The notes under the pieces were generated by a model. That model did no database searches. It saw only the letters and a program-made list of their open reading frames with translations, and was not told the DNA's origin. This document shows positions 26,307 through 35,421 of a stretch of 64,000 nucleotides of DNA, piece after piece; the first letter of the stretch is position 1; the number at the start of each line of letters is the position of its first letter. Source of the stretch: Roseimaritima multifibrata (GTDB lineage: Bacteria > Planctomycetota > Planctomycetia > Pirellulales > Pirellulaceae); assembly GCF_007741495.1 (NCBI RefSeq), contig NZ_CP036262.1:4340001-4404000 (forward strand), written 5' to 3'. The position numbers were made by a program, and so were the translations under genes.

Positions 26307-27308
26307 ATGAATCCCAGTTTACGAACGTTTTTATTCGTCACGTCGATTTGTTGCTTTTCACCGAACCTCTGTTTCGGTGAAGACGTTGTCGCGCCGCTGC
26401 GCGTCGGAATCATCGGCCTGGATACGTCACACTGTGTTGCGTTCACGCGTGCCTTGAATGCCCCAGACGTAAAGAGTGAATTGGCAGGTTGTCCGGTTGT
26501 GGCCGCCTATCCCAAGGGGAGTCCGGATATCGAATCGAGCGTCAGTCGGGTCCCCAAATATACCGCCGAGTTGAAAGAACTTGGAGTCGAGATTGTCGAT
26601 TCGATCGATGCCCTGCTTGAGCGAGTGGACGTGGTCTTGCTGGAGACCAATGACGGGCGCCCCCATTTGCAACAAGTCTTGCCGGTATTGAAAGCCGGAA
26701 AACCGGTCTTTATCGACAAACCGGTCGCTGGATCATTGCGTGATGCCGTCGCAATCTATAACCACGCGAATCGATTAGCCGTACCCGTTTTTTCATCGTC
26801 ATCGTTGCGATTTAGCAAAGAAGTGAAAGAGGTTGCCAACGGTTCCATCGGCAAGATCATTGGTTGCGATGCCTACAGCCCCTGTCCGTTAGAAGAAACG
26901 CATCCCGATTTATTTTGGTACGGTATCCATGGTGTGGAAACGCTGCTAACGGTAATGGGTCCAGGCTGTCGATCCGTAACGCGAACCAAAACAGAAGGTA
27001 CCGAATTAGTAGTCGGTATTTGGGATGACGGAAGGGTCGGAACCTTCCGTGGAATCCGGGACGGTAGACGTGGCAATGGAGGAACCGCCTTCGGTGAAAA
27101 ACGCATTCAAACATTCGGCCGACCCGATAAGTACGAACCACTGCTAACAGAAATCGTCCACTTCTTCCGCACAGGCAAGCCACCGGTCTCGGCAGCGGAA
27201 ACGCTGGAAGTCTACGCGTTCATGGAAGCGGCCGACGAGAGTCATCGACGTGGTGGCACGGCAGTGACTCTGGATGAAGTACTGTCCATCGCAACGCCGT
27301 CTCGCTAA
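26307..27308 (+). CDS. Gfo/Idh/MocA family oxidoreductase with Sec leader
   Basis: A protein of 333 residues from the ATG at 26307, which gives a clean signal peptide (MNPSLRTFLFVTSICCFSP, ending at CFGED). Upstream in-frame codons are not credible. The dinucleotide-binding segment VGIIGLDTSHCVAFTRAL is slightly unusual, and the family lysine is in VFIDKPVAGSLRDAVA. A C-terminal domain follows with YGIHGVETLLTVMGPGC. It is on the same strand as the neighbouring Gfo/Idh/MocA gene and the deacetylase gene 173 bp downstream, and these three are likely related in function. Confidence 0.88.
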   Translation: MNPSLRTFLFVTSICCFSPNLCFGEDVVAPLRVGIIGLDTSHCVAFTRALNAPDVKSELAGCPVVAAYPKGSPDIESSVSRVPKYTAELKELGVEIVDSIDALLERVDVVLLETNDGRPHLQQVLPVLKAGKPVFIDKPVAGSLRDAVAIYNHANRLAVPVFSSSSLRFSKEVKEVANGSIGKIIGCDAYSPCPLEETHPDLFWYGIHGVETLLTVMGPGCRSVTRTKTEGTELVVGIWDDGRVGTFRGIRDGRRGNGGTAFGEKRIQTFGRPDKYEPLLTEIVHFFRTGKPPVSAAETLEVYAFMEAADESHRRGGTAVTLDEVLSIATPSR

Positions 27309-27481
27309 CGCCCCACCAATTGCCTAAGCTGACATCCGTTGTTGCAGCTTCAGTCATTCGACAGTTCGTCACACGTTTTGATTTTTACGTTCGCGGGACA
27401 TGTGCTGAGGGACTCCGCTATCCCTGCACGGTTCGTCGACAACATTTTTCTCAACATCCAATATCCCTAGAGAGAGAGCTC

Positions 27482-28525
27482 ATGCGTTTCCCATTTCGTT
27501 TGAAAAGGAATACTGGAACCGACACCGGCAATACAAAAATTCACCCACGATTCGGACTTCCCAAAGCGAGATCCGCAAGCCGAAAACTTGCAGCGTTGAT
27601 TGTGCCTGCAATCGTTGCGATCATGACGCTTGCTTCGTCACTGACATTCGCCGAAGACGCGCCGCAAGACGATGGCAAACTACGAATCATTGTCTTTGGT
27701 GCCCACCCAGACGATGCGGAATATCGCGCTGGCGGCTGTGGCGTAAAATGGTCACGTCTAGGACACCACGTCAAATTGGTCTCCGTCACGAACGGCGACA
27801 TCGGACATTGGGAGATGTCAGGAGGTGCCCTCGCAAAACGACGCACGGAGGAAGTTCGCAAAGCCGCAGAGATCTTGGGCACGACAGCCGAGGTATTGGA
27901 CATTCACGATGGCGAGTTAATGCCGACGTTAGAAAACCGTCGAACGATCACGCGTCTGGTCCGTGAATGGAAAGCCGACATCGTGATCGCCCACCGTCCA
28001 TGGGACTATCACCCGGATCATCGCTATGTTGGAGTCCTTGTACAGGACGCCTCGTTTATGGTCGCGGTTCCGTTTTTCTGCCCCGATGTCCCAGCCCTGG
28101 AAAAGAACCCGGTCTTCCTGTACACCAGCGACCGGTTCCAAAAACCGTATCCGTTCATGCCCGATATCGCGGTCTCGATCGATGACGCGTTTGAAACGAA
28201 AGTCAAAGCGATTGCCGAACTGGAATCTCAGGTGTTCGACGGCGGCGCACTTGGAAACGCCAAAATTGCCGCAGAGTCCCCCCCCGCTCGCATGAAAGAC
28301 CTGCGTTTAGAAAAGGTTCGCAAGGTATGGAACAATCGAGCTGGCGGCGAAGCAAACAAATATCGCGATACGCTAGTCCGTTGGTACGGGGAGGAGCAGG
28401 GCAAAGACGTGAAGTACGCCGAGGCCTTTGAAATCTGCGAATACGGCCACCAACCAACCGATGAAGAAATCAAAAGACTCTTTCCGTTCTTTGACGCCCC
28501 CACTGACGCCGAAAAGAACGACTGA
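27482..28525 (+). CDS. LmbE/PIG-L family deacetylase, exported
   Basis: A protein of 347 residues from the ATG at 27482, preceded by a GAGAGAG ribosome-binding stretch. An N-terminal basic region is followed by a hydrophobic segment (LAALIVPAIVAIMTLASS) and TFAED, so it is exported or membrane-anchored. The zinc motif GAHPDDAEYRAGG and the second histidine pair in RPWDYHPDHRYVG are both present, identifying an N-acetylglucosaminyl-type deacetylase of the PIG-L family. The likely substrate is an N-acetylated sugar conjugate, consistent with neighbouring sugar-type oxidoreductases. Confidence 0.9.
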   Translation: MRFPFRLKRNTGTDTGNTKIHPRFGLPKARSASRKLAALIVPAIVAIMTLASSLTFAEDAPQDDGKLRIIVFGAHPDDAEYRAGGCGVKWSRLGHHVKLVSVTNGDIGHWEMSGGALAKRRTEEVRKAAEILGTTAEVLDIHDGELMPTLENRRTITRLVREWKADIVIAHRPWDYHPDHRYVGVLVQDASFMVAVPFFCPDVPALEKNPVFLYTSDRFQKPYPFMPDIAVSIDDAFETKVKAIAELESQVFDGGALGNAKIAAESPPARMKDLRLEKVRKVWNNRAGGEANKYRDTLVRWYGEEQGKDVKYAEAFEICEYGHQPTDEEIKRLFPFFDAPTDAEKND

Positions 28526-28572
28526 GCTGGCGAATCCACGAACCGCCTTTCCAACGTCGAACCCAAAATCGA

Positions 28573-28597
28573 CCGCTAATGATTTACTCGTTAGCGG
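28573..28597. terminator. Short bidirectional hairpin between convergent genes
   Basis: CCGCTAA and TTAGCGG form a 7-bp stem with an 11-nt loop in the 84-bp gap between the convergent deacetylase and acetyltransferase genes. It may act on both strands. The stem sequence matches the arms of the repeat at 37442-37520. Confidence 0.4.
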
Positions 28598-28609
28598 AAC
28601 AACCGACAT

Positions 28610-29422
28610 CTAACCGGTACCGGGGTCGGAAAGGGCGAACTGAAATTGCATTGTTGGCGACACGGACGTTGCCCCGATTCGCATGCGTGTCAGATCGCGT
28701 ACCGGTTGAAAACCAAAGGATTCGGCTAAGCGAACAGCCTCGGAATTGCCCGGTGGAATATCCCAAAACGTTTGACCAGATCGTTGGCTGAGCAGTTCAG
28801 CAACGATCTGCTTAGCTTCCTGTTTGTTATCTGCAATGACGGGGCCGAGATAGTTTGCAAGAAAGCCGCGACGTGCCATTCCAAAACAGTTGTTGCGCGA
28901 CACCACATGGGAATCTGCGGCAAGTCGGTTCAGCCATCCACGACGGTCTGTGGAAAAAGCCGATCGATCAAGCTGCAAATTCAACGGACTCAATCGATTG
29001 GCCGGCCGTTCAGGATTCCATTGCGGCAAAATATCGCCGTCACGGGACCAGCGATGAAACGAACCGTCCGGCTGAAAACCAAGCCGTTCGTAAACCGGCT
29101 GCCCCAGCGGCGTCGCATCCAGTTTGATGCACGCCACGTCGCAGTCCCGCAGATAGCTGAGGCTGGCATTCATCAAAGCGGTCGCAATGCCACGCCTGCG
29201 AAAGCGATCATCGACCAGCATCATTCCGATCCATGCCAAGTCGGTTCCGTATCGAGTCGTCGTGACGGTCCCTACAATCTGTCCGTCGATATCCGCAACG
29301 AAACAACCGTCCGGTTCATACGCAAGAAGTCGCGACCAGTCTGTTTGCAGTTGATTCCATCCCGCATTACGGCAAAGTGCCAGCGCAGAAGGAATGTCGT
29401 TATCGGTCAGCGTTCTTATCAT
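28610..29422 (-). CDS. GNAT acetyltransferase with two acetyltransferase-like halves
   Basis: A protein of 270 residues; a GTG two codons earlier is an alternative start. The N-terminal half is a complete GNAT domain: VADIDGQIVGTVTTTRYG, then IGMMLVDDRFRRRGIATALMNASLSYLRD with the acetyl-CoA loop RRRGIA, and LDATPLGQPVYERLGFQPDG. The C-terminal half (FLANYLGPVIADNKQEAKQIVAEL, ESFGFQPVRDLTRMRIG) has the second GNAT fold without a clear coenzyme loop. The gene starts 14 bp after the transporter gene upstream of it, so the two are probably co-transcribed. Substrate unknown. Confidence 0.88.
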   Translation of the reverse strand: MIRTLTDNDIPSALALCRNAGWNQLQTDWSRLLAYEPDGCFVADIDGQIVGTVTTTRYGTDLAWIGMMLVDDRFRRRGIATALMNASLSYLRDCDVACIKLDATPLGQPVYERLGFQPDGSFHRWSRDGDILPQWNPERPANRLSPLNLQLDRSAFSTDRRGWLNRLAADSHVVSRNNCFGMARRGFLANYLGPVIADNKQEAKQIVAELLSQRSGQTFWDIPPGNSEAVRLAESFGFQPVRDLTRMRIGATSVSPTMQFQFALSDPGTG

Positions 29423-29436
29423 CGACACAGCCAGAA

Positions 29437-30762
29437 TTACTTTGACGAACCGACAGGGACAGGCGTCGCGGCACCCGGCGAAGTTGTCTCGGCCAGCGAT
29501 TCACGGTACTGCTGCACCTTCTTCGGGAGCGTGAAAAATGCGGTATTGCCGGCCATTGCCAAAAGAATAACAAGCCCGAATCCCGCAAACGCTTTCGTAA
29601 CCGGACCGTTTACGTGTTTCCCCATCACATCTTTACTGCTGGCCAGCCATAGCAAAACGCCCGCCACCAATGGGGCTCCCACCACCGTGACCGCTTGGGC
29701 CGCGATGATCGTGGGAGTGCGATCGAAATCCAGCACAAGGGCCGCAAGAGCCACGAACATTCCTGTCAGCAGTCCTAACGTCGTCATGATTCGCGGCCAA
29801 CGGTCTCGTGTACCACAGCCCAGCCCCAGTCCATCGGAGACGATAAAGCCGCCCGTCATCGAATTGATCAGGAACGACGAATAGGCCGCACAGAATATCC
29901 CTACACAAAAAATCACTTTTCCACTTTTACCGAACGTCGGTTCCAACGCCTCGGCAACCGCAACCGGATCGGCCAACGTGACGGGCGAACCGGTGTAGAG
30001 CCCAGCAGCGGCGGTCGACATTAGCATGATCGTGATCAGCGTCATGATGACGGCTCCCACGCGTGCGTCCACGATCCCGTTCTTTACCTGCCGCTCGTCC
30101 CAACCTTTTTGCTGAACGAGATACGCTTGATAAAAGGCACCGGAAATCACAAACGTTGTTCCAATCAACCCGAGCAGTGCGATGTCAATCGTTCCCGCCG
30201 CAGGCACAAATCCTCTCGCCATCGCCACCGGATCGGGTTGCAACGTAAACAAGTTGACGGCAAAGCTGATAAGCATCATGGCAACGAAGAACATCATCAA
30301 TCGTTCCATCACGCGGTACAGATTTTTGAACAAAAACAGAAACATGATGGCGATCGCGTTAAAAGCGACAACCAATGCGGCGACCAATGGCTTGGAGTCA
30401 ACAAAGGCTTCAAACGCGGCAGCGACACCAATGTTGTTACCCGACTGAAAAGCCGCAGCAATGATGAACACCATGCACCCCACCAGAATCGCCAGCGGTC
30501 GCCCCGCTTTGCGGCGAATCAAGTCTCCGGGCGAGACGTTGGATACCGCTCCCAGTTTGGCCGACATCGTCATGTAAACAAGCATGAACATGACAGACAC
30601 CACGACGACCCATAGCATCGCGTAACCCTTATTCGCACCGACGGTGGAACTGGTCATGATGCTGCCCGGGCCGATCACTACGCACGCCGTGATCAGTCCC
30701 GGACCGATCCTCCGGTACCAGGCGACCGATGGGACATTGGAATGATTCGAATCTGTAGGCAT
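29437..30762 (-). CDS. Nramp-fold transporter lacking the metal-binding motif
   Basis: A membrane protein of 441 residues from the ATG at 30762. It aligns with E. coli MntH from the first helix on (IGPGLITACVVIGPGSIMTSS against the MntH segment ending in IDPGNFATN), but the metal-liganding Asp and Asn of DPGN are Gly31 and Ser34 here. In helix 6 the MPH motif is also replaced (GTTFVISGAFYQAY). The remaining pattern, including SAKLGAVSNVSPGDLIRRKAGRP, confirms the Nramp/APC fold. Manganese or iron uptake is therefore doubtful, and the substrate may be a different solute. The GNAT gene follows 14 bp downstream. Confidence 0.88.
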   Translation of the reverse strand: MPTDSNHSNVPSVAWYRRIGPGLITACVVIGPGSIMTSSTVGANKGYAMLWVVVVSVMFMLVYMTMSAKLGAVSNVSPGDLIRRKAGRPLAILVGCMVFIIAAAFQSGNNIGVAAAFEAFVDSKPLVAALVVAFNAIAIMFLFLFKNLYRVMERLMMFFVAMMLISFAVNLFTLQPDPVAMARGFVPAAGTIDIALLGLIGTTFVISGAFYQAYLVQQKGWDERQVKNGIVDARVGAVIMTLITIMLMSTAAAGLYTGSPVTLADPVAVAEALEPTFGKSGKVIFCVGIFCAAYSSFLINSMTGGFIVSDGLGLGCGTRDRWPRIMTTLGLLTGMFVALAALVLDFDRTPTIIAAQAVTVVGAPLVAGVLLWLASSKDVMGKHVNGPVTKAFAGFGLVILLAMAGNTAFFTLPKKVQQYRESLAETTSPGAATPVPVGSSK

Positions 30763-31468
30763 TCGGGTTCTTTTTATTAGACGTCGTTCAAAGGCCGCCG
30801 CCAAGATCCACGGCAGAGAACGACCGTGTGGCGTTGATAGATTACAGAAAGAAACGGGCGACCACAAACAGGTCACTGACAAAGGCTGACCCGTTCGGGA
30901 CCCGGCGTCGCGAATCGCTCGTCCGTCGAACTCACTCCGCTCATGACCGCAGGATTCCCCCTCGCGGCCAGCCAAAATGGAACCGCCTGCGGTACGACGT
31001 GCCTCCCATCGGTTCAACAGCCTTTGCCACAATCACAAATGGCGACACCATGCGTTTCAGACTGCCACCGTCCAACGCAGACCGGTGCAAGTTTTACCGT
31101 CTCGGGTTGGCGAGCCGGTCACTAACGGTTGCGTTGCCGGTCCTTCCCGCCGCAGCAGGCATGGTTGCAGCGCGGTACATTAGCGGGGCAACGGTCCACA
31201 TTCCCTCGACCAACCGGTCCAGGCAATTCAACCCCTTTAGCCTAGTGACTAGTCGCGACCAGCCGTTGGCTGCTAAATTGGTAGCCGACGGTAAATGAGA
31301 TCCGGACGCCAACGCGCATTCGGCAGATCAGCCCTTACCGCTTCAAAGAGCCAGCGGCGCATCGCAAAGTCGACAACCGCCTCTTGACGCCCTCCTTGCC
31401 AATCCGAGGCACTTGGAGGCCGGAAGCACCGTCCCCTACCACTACCACCACTTCTAAGAGAGACAACG
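30763..31468. other. Intergenic stretch of 706 bp, no gene seen
   Basis: The leader of the Nramp-like gene (minus strand) and of the DUF1080 gene (plus strand) meet here. An open frame of 156 codons at 30828-31298 on the plus strand has a composition unlike the neighbouring genes and no recognisable domain, so it is not called. The TTAGCGG word of the palindromic repeats occurs near 31179. I see no riboswitch or strong terminator. Confidence 0.5.
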
Positions 31469-32758
31469 ATGAGAACCTTTTTTGCAGCGTTTATGCTGGT
31501 CGGACTTTTGGTCCCCAGCGGGCTGACCGCAACCGCCGCGGACGTCGAGGAGGGCTACACCTCGCTCTTCAACGGCACCGACATGACCGGCTGGGTCAAA
31601 CGTGGAGGCTCCGCAGAGTACAAAGTCCAAGACGGCACGATCGTCGGGAAGTGTGTACCGAACACCCCGGGAAATACGTTCCTGTGTACCGAAAAAGACT
31701 TTGGTAACTTCATCCTTAAATTGCAGTACAAATTCATTGAAGGTGGGAATTCCGGAATCCAATTCCGCTCCGCCGCACGGCCCGAAGGAGATAAGGAGAG
31801 AGTCTTCGGTTATCAGTACGAAATCCGTCCCGGTGGCGACGCGACCGGCCGCATCTACGACGAAGGACGTCGCGGCCACAAGTTCGGTACCATTTGGTTG
31901 GATGCCTACACCCCCCAGGATCGTATCGATGCGGCTCAGGCTAGCTGCCATGAGGGTGATTGGAACGAAGTCGAAATTCAGTGCGTCGGACCATCCATCA
32001 AAACTTGGCTGAACGGCAAACTAGTCGTCGACATGTTCGACAGCTTCTCGATGAAAGGTTTCATCGGATTGCAGATTCACTCCGGCAAATCGGGCTCCGT
32101 TGCCTGGAAGAATATTCGCATCAAGGATCTGGGCGAGAGCCAGTGGGAACCATTCTTCGTCAAAGGCGATGATGGCGCGTACCAACTTGCGGACGCCAAG
32201 TTCGTGCTCCCAGAAGAATGGTCGTTCACCAAGGATGGCGTTCTGCACGGCGTCCATTCCAAGAGCCAAGGCAAAGACGGACTTGTCATTTCCAACAAGA
32301 ATTATGACAACTTCATCGCTCGCGTCACGTACCGGATGCACGGTGGCAACAGCGCCTTGTATTTCCGTGCCGAAGAAACAAGCGCCCCATGGGTCCTTCG
32401 CGGATTCCAAAATGAAATCGCCAACAACGGCAAAGATTCCGCTCTCTGGCACACAGCCGGCATTATCGACGGCAAAACGATTCCTGGTCGTGGCTGGGTC
32501 GCTACGAACGATGAATTCATCGAAAAGGTCCGCAATAAAGACGACCAGTGGAACACGACCTGCACCGCCGCGTTCGGCGACCGTTTGGTCCAGACGCTGA
32601 ACGGATTCTGCACTTCGGATTTCATCGACGAAGCGTCTGAAAAGACGGGCAAGCTAGGCCTGCAAATGCACGGTGGTACCGACTGCGAAATGTACTTCAA
32701 AGACTTCGAAGTCATGCCCATCACCGAAGACATGAAGAAGTTGATCGAACGGAAATAA
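31469..32758 (+). CDS. Exported protein with two DUF1080 (3-keto-disaccharide hydrolase-like) domains
   Basis: A protein of 429 residues with a signal peptide (MRTFFAAFMLVGLLVPSGLTATA). Two copies of the DUF1080 concanavalin-like domain follow, one at about residues 28-215 and one at about 220-428. The first opens EGYTSLFNGTDMTGWVKRGG, with NFILKLQYKFIEGGNSGIQFRS; the second has NFIARVTYRMHGGNSALYFRAEE. DUF1080 is widespread in planctomycetes and Bacteroidetes; some members are 3-keto-disaccharide hydrolases. An upstream AGAGAGACA ribosome-binding site is present. The terminator 104 bp downstream suggests a single-gene transcript. Confidence 0.93.
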   Translation: MRTFFAAFMLVGLLVPSGLTATAADVEEGYTSLFNGTDMTGWVKRGGSAEYKVQDGTIVGKCVPNTPGNTFLCTEKDFGNFILKLQYKFIEGGNSGIQFRSAARPEGDKERVFGYQYEIRPGGDATGRIYDEGRRGHKFGTIWLDAYTPQDRIDAAQASCHEGDWNEVEIQCVGPSIKTWLNGKLVVDMFDSFSMKGFIGLQIHSGKSGSVAWKNIRIKDLGESQWEPFFVKGDDGAYQLADAKFVLPEEWSFTKDGVLHGVHSKSQGKDGLVISNKNYDNFIARVTYRMHGGNSALYFRAEETSAPWVLRGFQNEIANNGKDSALWHTAGIIDGKTIPGRGWVATNDEFIEKVRNKDDQWNTTCTAAFGDRLVQTLNGFCTSDFIDEASEKTGKLGLQMHGGTDCEMYFKDFEVMPITEDMKKLIERK

Positions 32759-32861
32759 TCCGTCTCGTTTCCTTCGCAAACATGTTTTTGAAGTTTAGCG
32801 ATAGCGGCTTGGAGCGAGAGAACTCCCATCCCTCCAAGCCGAGTCTGAGTGCAGTGCTTTT

Positions 32862-32927
32862 AGCCCAGCGGGCGGCAGATACGGGCGACAGACAAGATTA
32901 GGTCTGTCGCCCGCTGGGCTTTCCTTT
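32862..32927 (+). terminator. Strong stem-loop terminator
   Basis: AGCCCAGCGGGC at 32862 pairs with GCCCGCTGGGCT at 32909, and inside it GCGACAGAC pairs with GTCTGTCGC, giving a long GC-rich stem with a TTTCCTTTT tail. It lies 104 bp after the double DUF1080 gene. Confidence 0.75.
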
Positions 32928-33030
32928 TCGCGATCTCTACTCCGGCGACTTGCGCCGACGGCAAGTATCTGCCCCCCTCCGGGCTTAGTGTTCACTCGGC
33001 CCCATGTAGATTCGTCAGCTGCTGCAAACC

Positions 33031-33105
33031 CTTCACCTATAAATTTCACGTTCCGAGCGATAGGCGACACTGCTGCCACGTGCTCCCCCCCCCGGAAGAA
33101 CGTTC
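33031..33105 (+). repeat. Dispersed intergenic repeat, copy A
   Basis: This stretch of about 75 bp matches 45645-45720 closely. The shared core is TTCACGTYCCGAGCGAWAGG followed by CGACACTGC. It is preceded in both copies by a CACYTATAAA word. Related, more diverged copies lie at 62030 (opposite strand) and in the arms of the element at 12690-13090. The rest of the 551-bp gap (32759-33309) holds the terminator and simple sequence such as the C-run at 33085 and CCGGATTATCCGG near 33190. Confidence 0.75.
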
Positions 33106-33309
33106 GCGACTTTGCTTGTGACACCTTTTCGCAAGCCGCAACGATGGCAGATCGGCGACACCTGCTTTTTCCGATTTTTCGGATTTTCCGGATTATCCGG
33201 CGGCACCATGGCGGACGAGGACGGCGGACGCTCATTGAAACCGTCATACGTGAATACGAAGGATTGTCCTCAGTCACGTCCCCCCATTTCTCTGCGTGGA
33301 ACCCCCTTA

Positions 33310-33804
33310 ATGTTTTTGAACATTCACTCACACCGTTTCCTGTCACGCTCTCTTGCCATGGCGTTCACCGTCGCCTGTGGTCTTTCCCTGTCATCGGTCG
33401 CTCAGGCACAAATGGCTGTCGGTAGCACCTGTACCAATTGCGTTGGCGGCAGTGCTCAGACGGTGACTTACAGTTCGCCCGCAACGGCCCAGTACAGTCA
33501 CCCGGTAACGCAGCACAGTTATCCCGCCGGTACCACTGTCAGTCACTCCTATCCGCACAGCGTCTCCTCCGGCTGCTCGAGCAATCGACGTTGCCACTCG
33601 GCATCCCGCCGATCGGTGACTCGCTATCGCCAACCAAGCAGCACCTGCGGAACCACTTATTCCAGCACACCTGTCTATTCCGCTAGCAGCTGTAGCAACG
33701 GCTCTTGCAACACGGTTAATAGCTACCCAACCAGCGGAGTGACCCATGTTTCCACTCCCGTAATGCGAACCGGTGCTAGCTGCGCAAGTGGCAATTGCCG
33801 CTAA
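33310..33804 (+). CDS. Small secreted Ser/Thr/Tyr/Cys-rich protein
   Basis: A protein of 164 residues; the ATG at 33310 is preferred because it begins a good signal peptide (FLSRSLAMAFTVACGLSLSS, ending AQAQM). The mature part is low complexity, rich in Ser, Thr, Tyr and Cys, with CTNC, SSGCSSNRRC and SSCSNGSCN motifs and several Ser-Tyr-Pro words. No enzyme domain was recognised. Cysteine spacing suggests disulfides in an extracellular or surface protein. A strong terminator follows 54 bp downstream. Planctomycetes encode many such exported proteins, but I cannot place this one in a family. Confidence 0.75.
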   Translation: MFLNIHSHRFLSRSLAMAFTVACGLSLSSVAQAQMAVGSTCTNCVGGSAQTVTYSSPATAQYSHPVTQHSYPAGTTVSHSYPHSVSSGCSSNRRCHSASRRSVTRYRQPSSTCGTTYSSTPVYSASSCSNGSCNTVNSYPTSGVTHVSTPVMRTGASCASGNCR

Positions 33805-33858
33805 ATAGCGATCTAGAAATGCTGCGTTAATCCATTTCGCAGCGATCCAGTTGATACA

Positions 33859-33895
33859 TCGGGGCGTGAGCATGGCTTACGCTCCGATTTTTTTT
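33859..33895 (+). terminator. Rho-independent terminator
   Basis: TCGGGGCGTGAG and CTTACGCTCCGA form a 12-bp stem with G-U pairs around a CATGG loop, followed directly by eight T residues. It ends the transcript of the small secreted protein gene. The 260 bp between it and the next stop codon at 34156 hold nothing recognisable. Confidence 0.85.
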
Positions 33896-34155
33896 CTTAG
33901 GATGATCGAATTCTTTGCTGCTATCTCGGAAGAGCTACATCAGTAGAGCAAGAAAAAGCAAATAGCAAAAAGCACCGGTAGTAGCAGACCTTTATGTAGT
34001 CGCTTGCGTCCAGCGACAACGCGAACCGGACGATTCCGTTTTCGCTTGACTGGAAGGCAATGGAGCCATGATGGACCGACTCAATCCGAGTAATAAATAC
34101 TCGCCTGCGATTCGCGCTAGCAAATAGCAAGGCGGCACTCGATTGTGTACCGGTT

Positions 34156-35421
34156 CTAAATCAAACCTTCGATATCGATCAAATGCAACTGGCGTCCTTG
34201 ATCTTTGTAAGGCGAATCGATGCAAACCATTTTCCCATCGTTCGATAGACGTGGGTGCGTGTCGACACGCCATTCACCGGTGTATTTTGGCGGAAGGTGA
34301 AAGTGCCCGAGATCGATGCGACGTCCCGAAGAAATTTCGTAAAGATGCGGAGTCTGCATCCGCTCTTTGCCTTTCGGATAAGTGTCATTAAGGATCCACT
34401 TATTGCCAGGCAGATAGCTGAGGTGTCCGCCGCTGTCGAGCACGCCTCGACCGATTTGGCGAACATCCCCCCCTCCATCGACATCTTCAAAGAGGAAATT
34501 CCCCCAGCCATCGTAACCATCAAACTTACGAGACTGAGACAACAGGTGGTCGTTGTCGCGCCAGATGAAATGCGATGCGTAACCGTTGTCGCAAACGATA
34601 CGCACATCGTCACCGTCCGGGGTTGCGGTAACGATTCGCGTCAACCGGGATCCACTGGGGTAACGCCAGCGGTGCAGGACAACAAACCGCGAGCCATCGG
34701 GGTTGTAGAGAAGGTGATTGAAATAGTGTTTGATGCCAAATTGTTCGTTCGGAATGGCCCCAGTACGGGCCACGTCCGCAATCGAAAGAATGGTTTTCAC
34801 GTCGCCGGTGGTTAGGTCGATACGGACGATTCCGGAATCGATCGGAGCCAAGTCATCGGCATTGGGGTCGGGAAGACCGACATAGCCGTAGCCAGGTCGT
34901 ACGTCGTTGATACGGGCAAAATCGGCGCCAAGAGCTTCCTTTCCATTGGGGCTGACGGTGTAAATCGCGTGCGGAATGATCCGTGTTTTCCGCGTGTGAA
35001 CATCCATAACCCGGGCCACATACCGGTCTTCGACCCGGTCATTCCAAATGATTTCGGAATCGGAACCGGGCAACCACTGCAACATGCAGCCTTGCTGCCA
35101 ACCCCAAGCCTTACTTTCCCCTAGTTCGATCCAACGGTCATCATCTTGAAGATCGACCATCCCAATCTTGATCGTGTCGTCGGCGGTCGGCGAACGATGC
35201 TCAAAATCGACCTGCATCCCCAACACGTAGCGATTGGTCGGGTCAAATTGAAGTTTGTCGTAATAGCCAAACCAATGGTGCTTCGGTCCCCGCGTAATCG
35301 TGCGAACGGGAATCGAAGGTGCGGCGGCGTCCGCAGCCCAAGAGGAGCTTCCATAGGCCGCGAGGGCAAGGGCCGATTGGCTGGCGATGAATTGACGGCG
35401 ATTGATGGAGGGTTTGTTCAT
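34156..35421 (-). CDS. Tat-exported beta-propeller protein (oligogalacturonate lyase-like)
   Basis: A protein of 421 residues. The twin-arginine leader is SINRRQFIASQSALALAAYG at residues 5-24. The rest consists of repeated beta-strand units with propeller character: HHWFGYYDKLQFDPTNRYVLGMQ, GWQQGCMLQWLPGSDSEIIWN, HFNHLLYNPDGSRFVVLHRW-like, and a final HPRLSNDGKMVCIDSPY. The repeat style and the histidine-rich blades resemble the seven-bladed propeller of oligogalacturonate lyases and TolB-like proteins. A polysaccharide-related exported role fits the surrounding genes, but catalytic residues cannot be assigned. Confidence 0.75.
   Translation of the reverse strand: MNKPSINRRQFIASQSALALAAYGSSSWAADAAAPSIPVRTITRGPKHHWFGYYDKLQFDPTNRYVLGMQVDFEHRSPTADDTIKIGMVDLQDDDRWIELGESKAWGWQQGCMLQWLPGSDSEIIWNDRVEDRYVARVMDVHTRKTRIIPHAIYTVSPNGKEALGADFARINDVRPGYGYVGLPDPNADDLAPIDSGIVRIDLTTGDVKTILSIADVARTGAIPNEQFGIKHYFNHLLYNPDGSRFVVLHRWRYPSGSRLTRIVTATPDGDDVRIVCDNGYASHFIWRDNDHLLSQSRKFDGYDGWGNFLFEDVDGGGDVRQIGRGVLDSGGHLSYLPGNKWILNDTYPKGKERMQTPHLYEISSGRRIDLGHFHLPPKYTGEWRVDTHPRLSNDGKMVCIDSPYKDQGRQLHLIDIEGLI

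Noticed and set aside
28772-29884. Plus-strand frame of 370 codons
   Set aside because: It lies antisense to the GNAT and Nramp-like genes, both with clear families; its translation is basic and featureless.
29437-30762. Call as a standard MntH manganese transporter
   Set aside because: The DPGN and MPH motifs are both replaced, so the gene symbol mntH was not given.
30763-31000. Possible manganese riboswitch before the Nramp-like gene
   Set aside because: I searched the leader by eye for the yybP-ykoY core and did not find it; the transporter also lacks a metal site.
30828-31298. Plus-strand frame of 156 codons in the gap before the DUF1080 gene
   Set aside because: No domain, unusual composition rich in Arg and Ser, and no ribosome-binding site.
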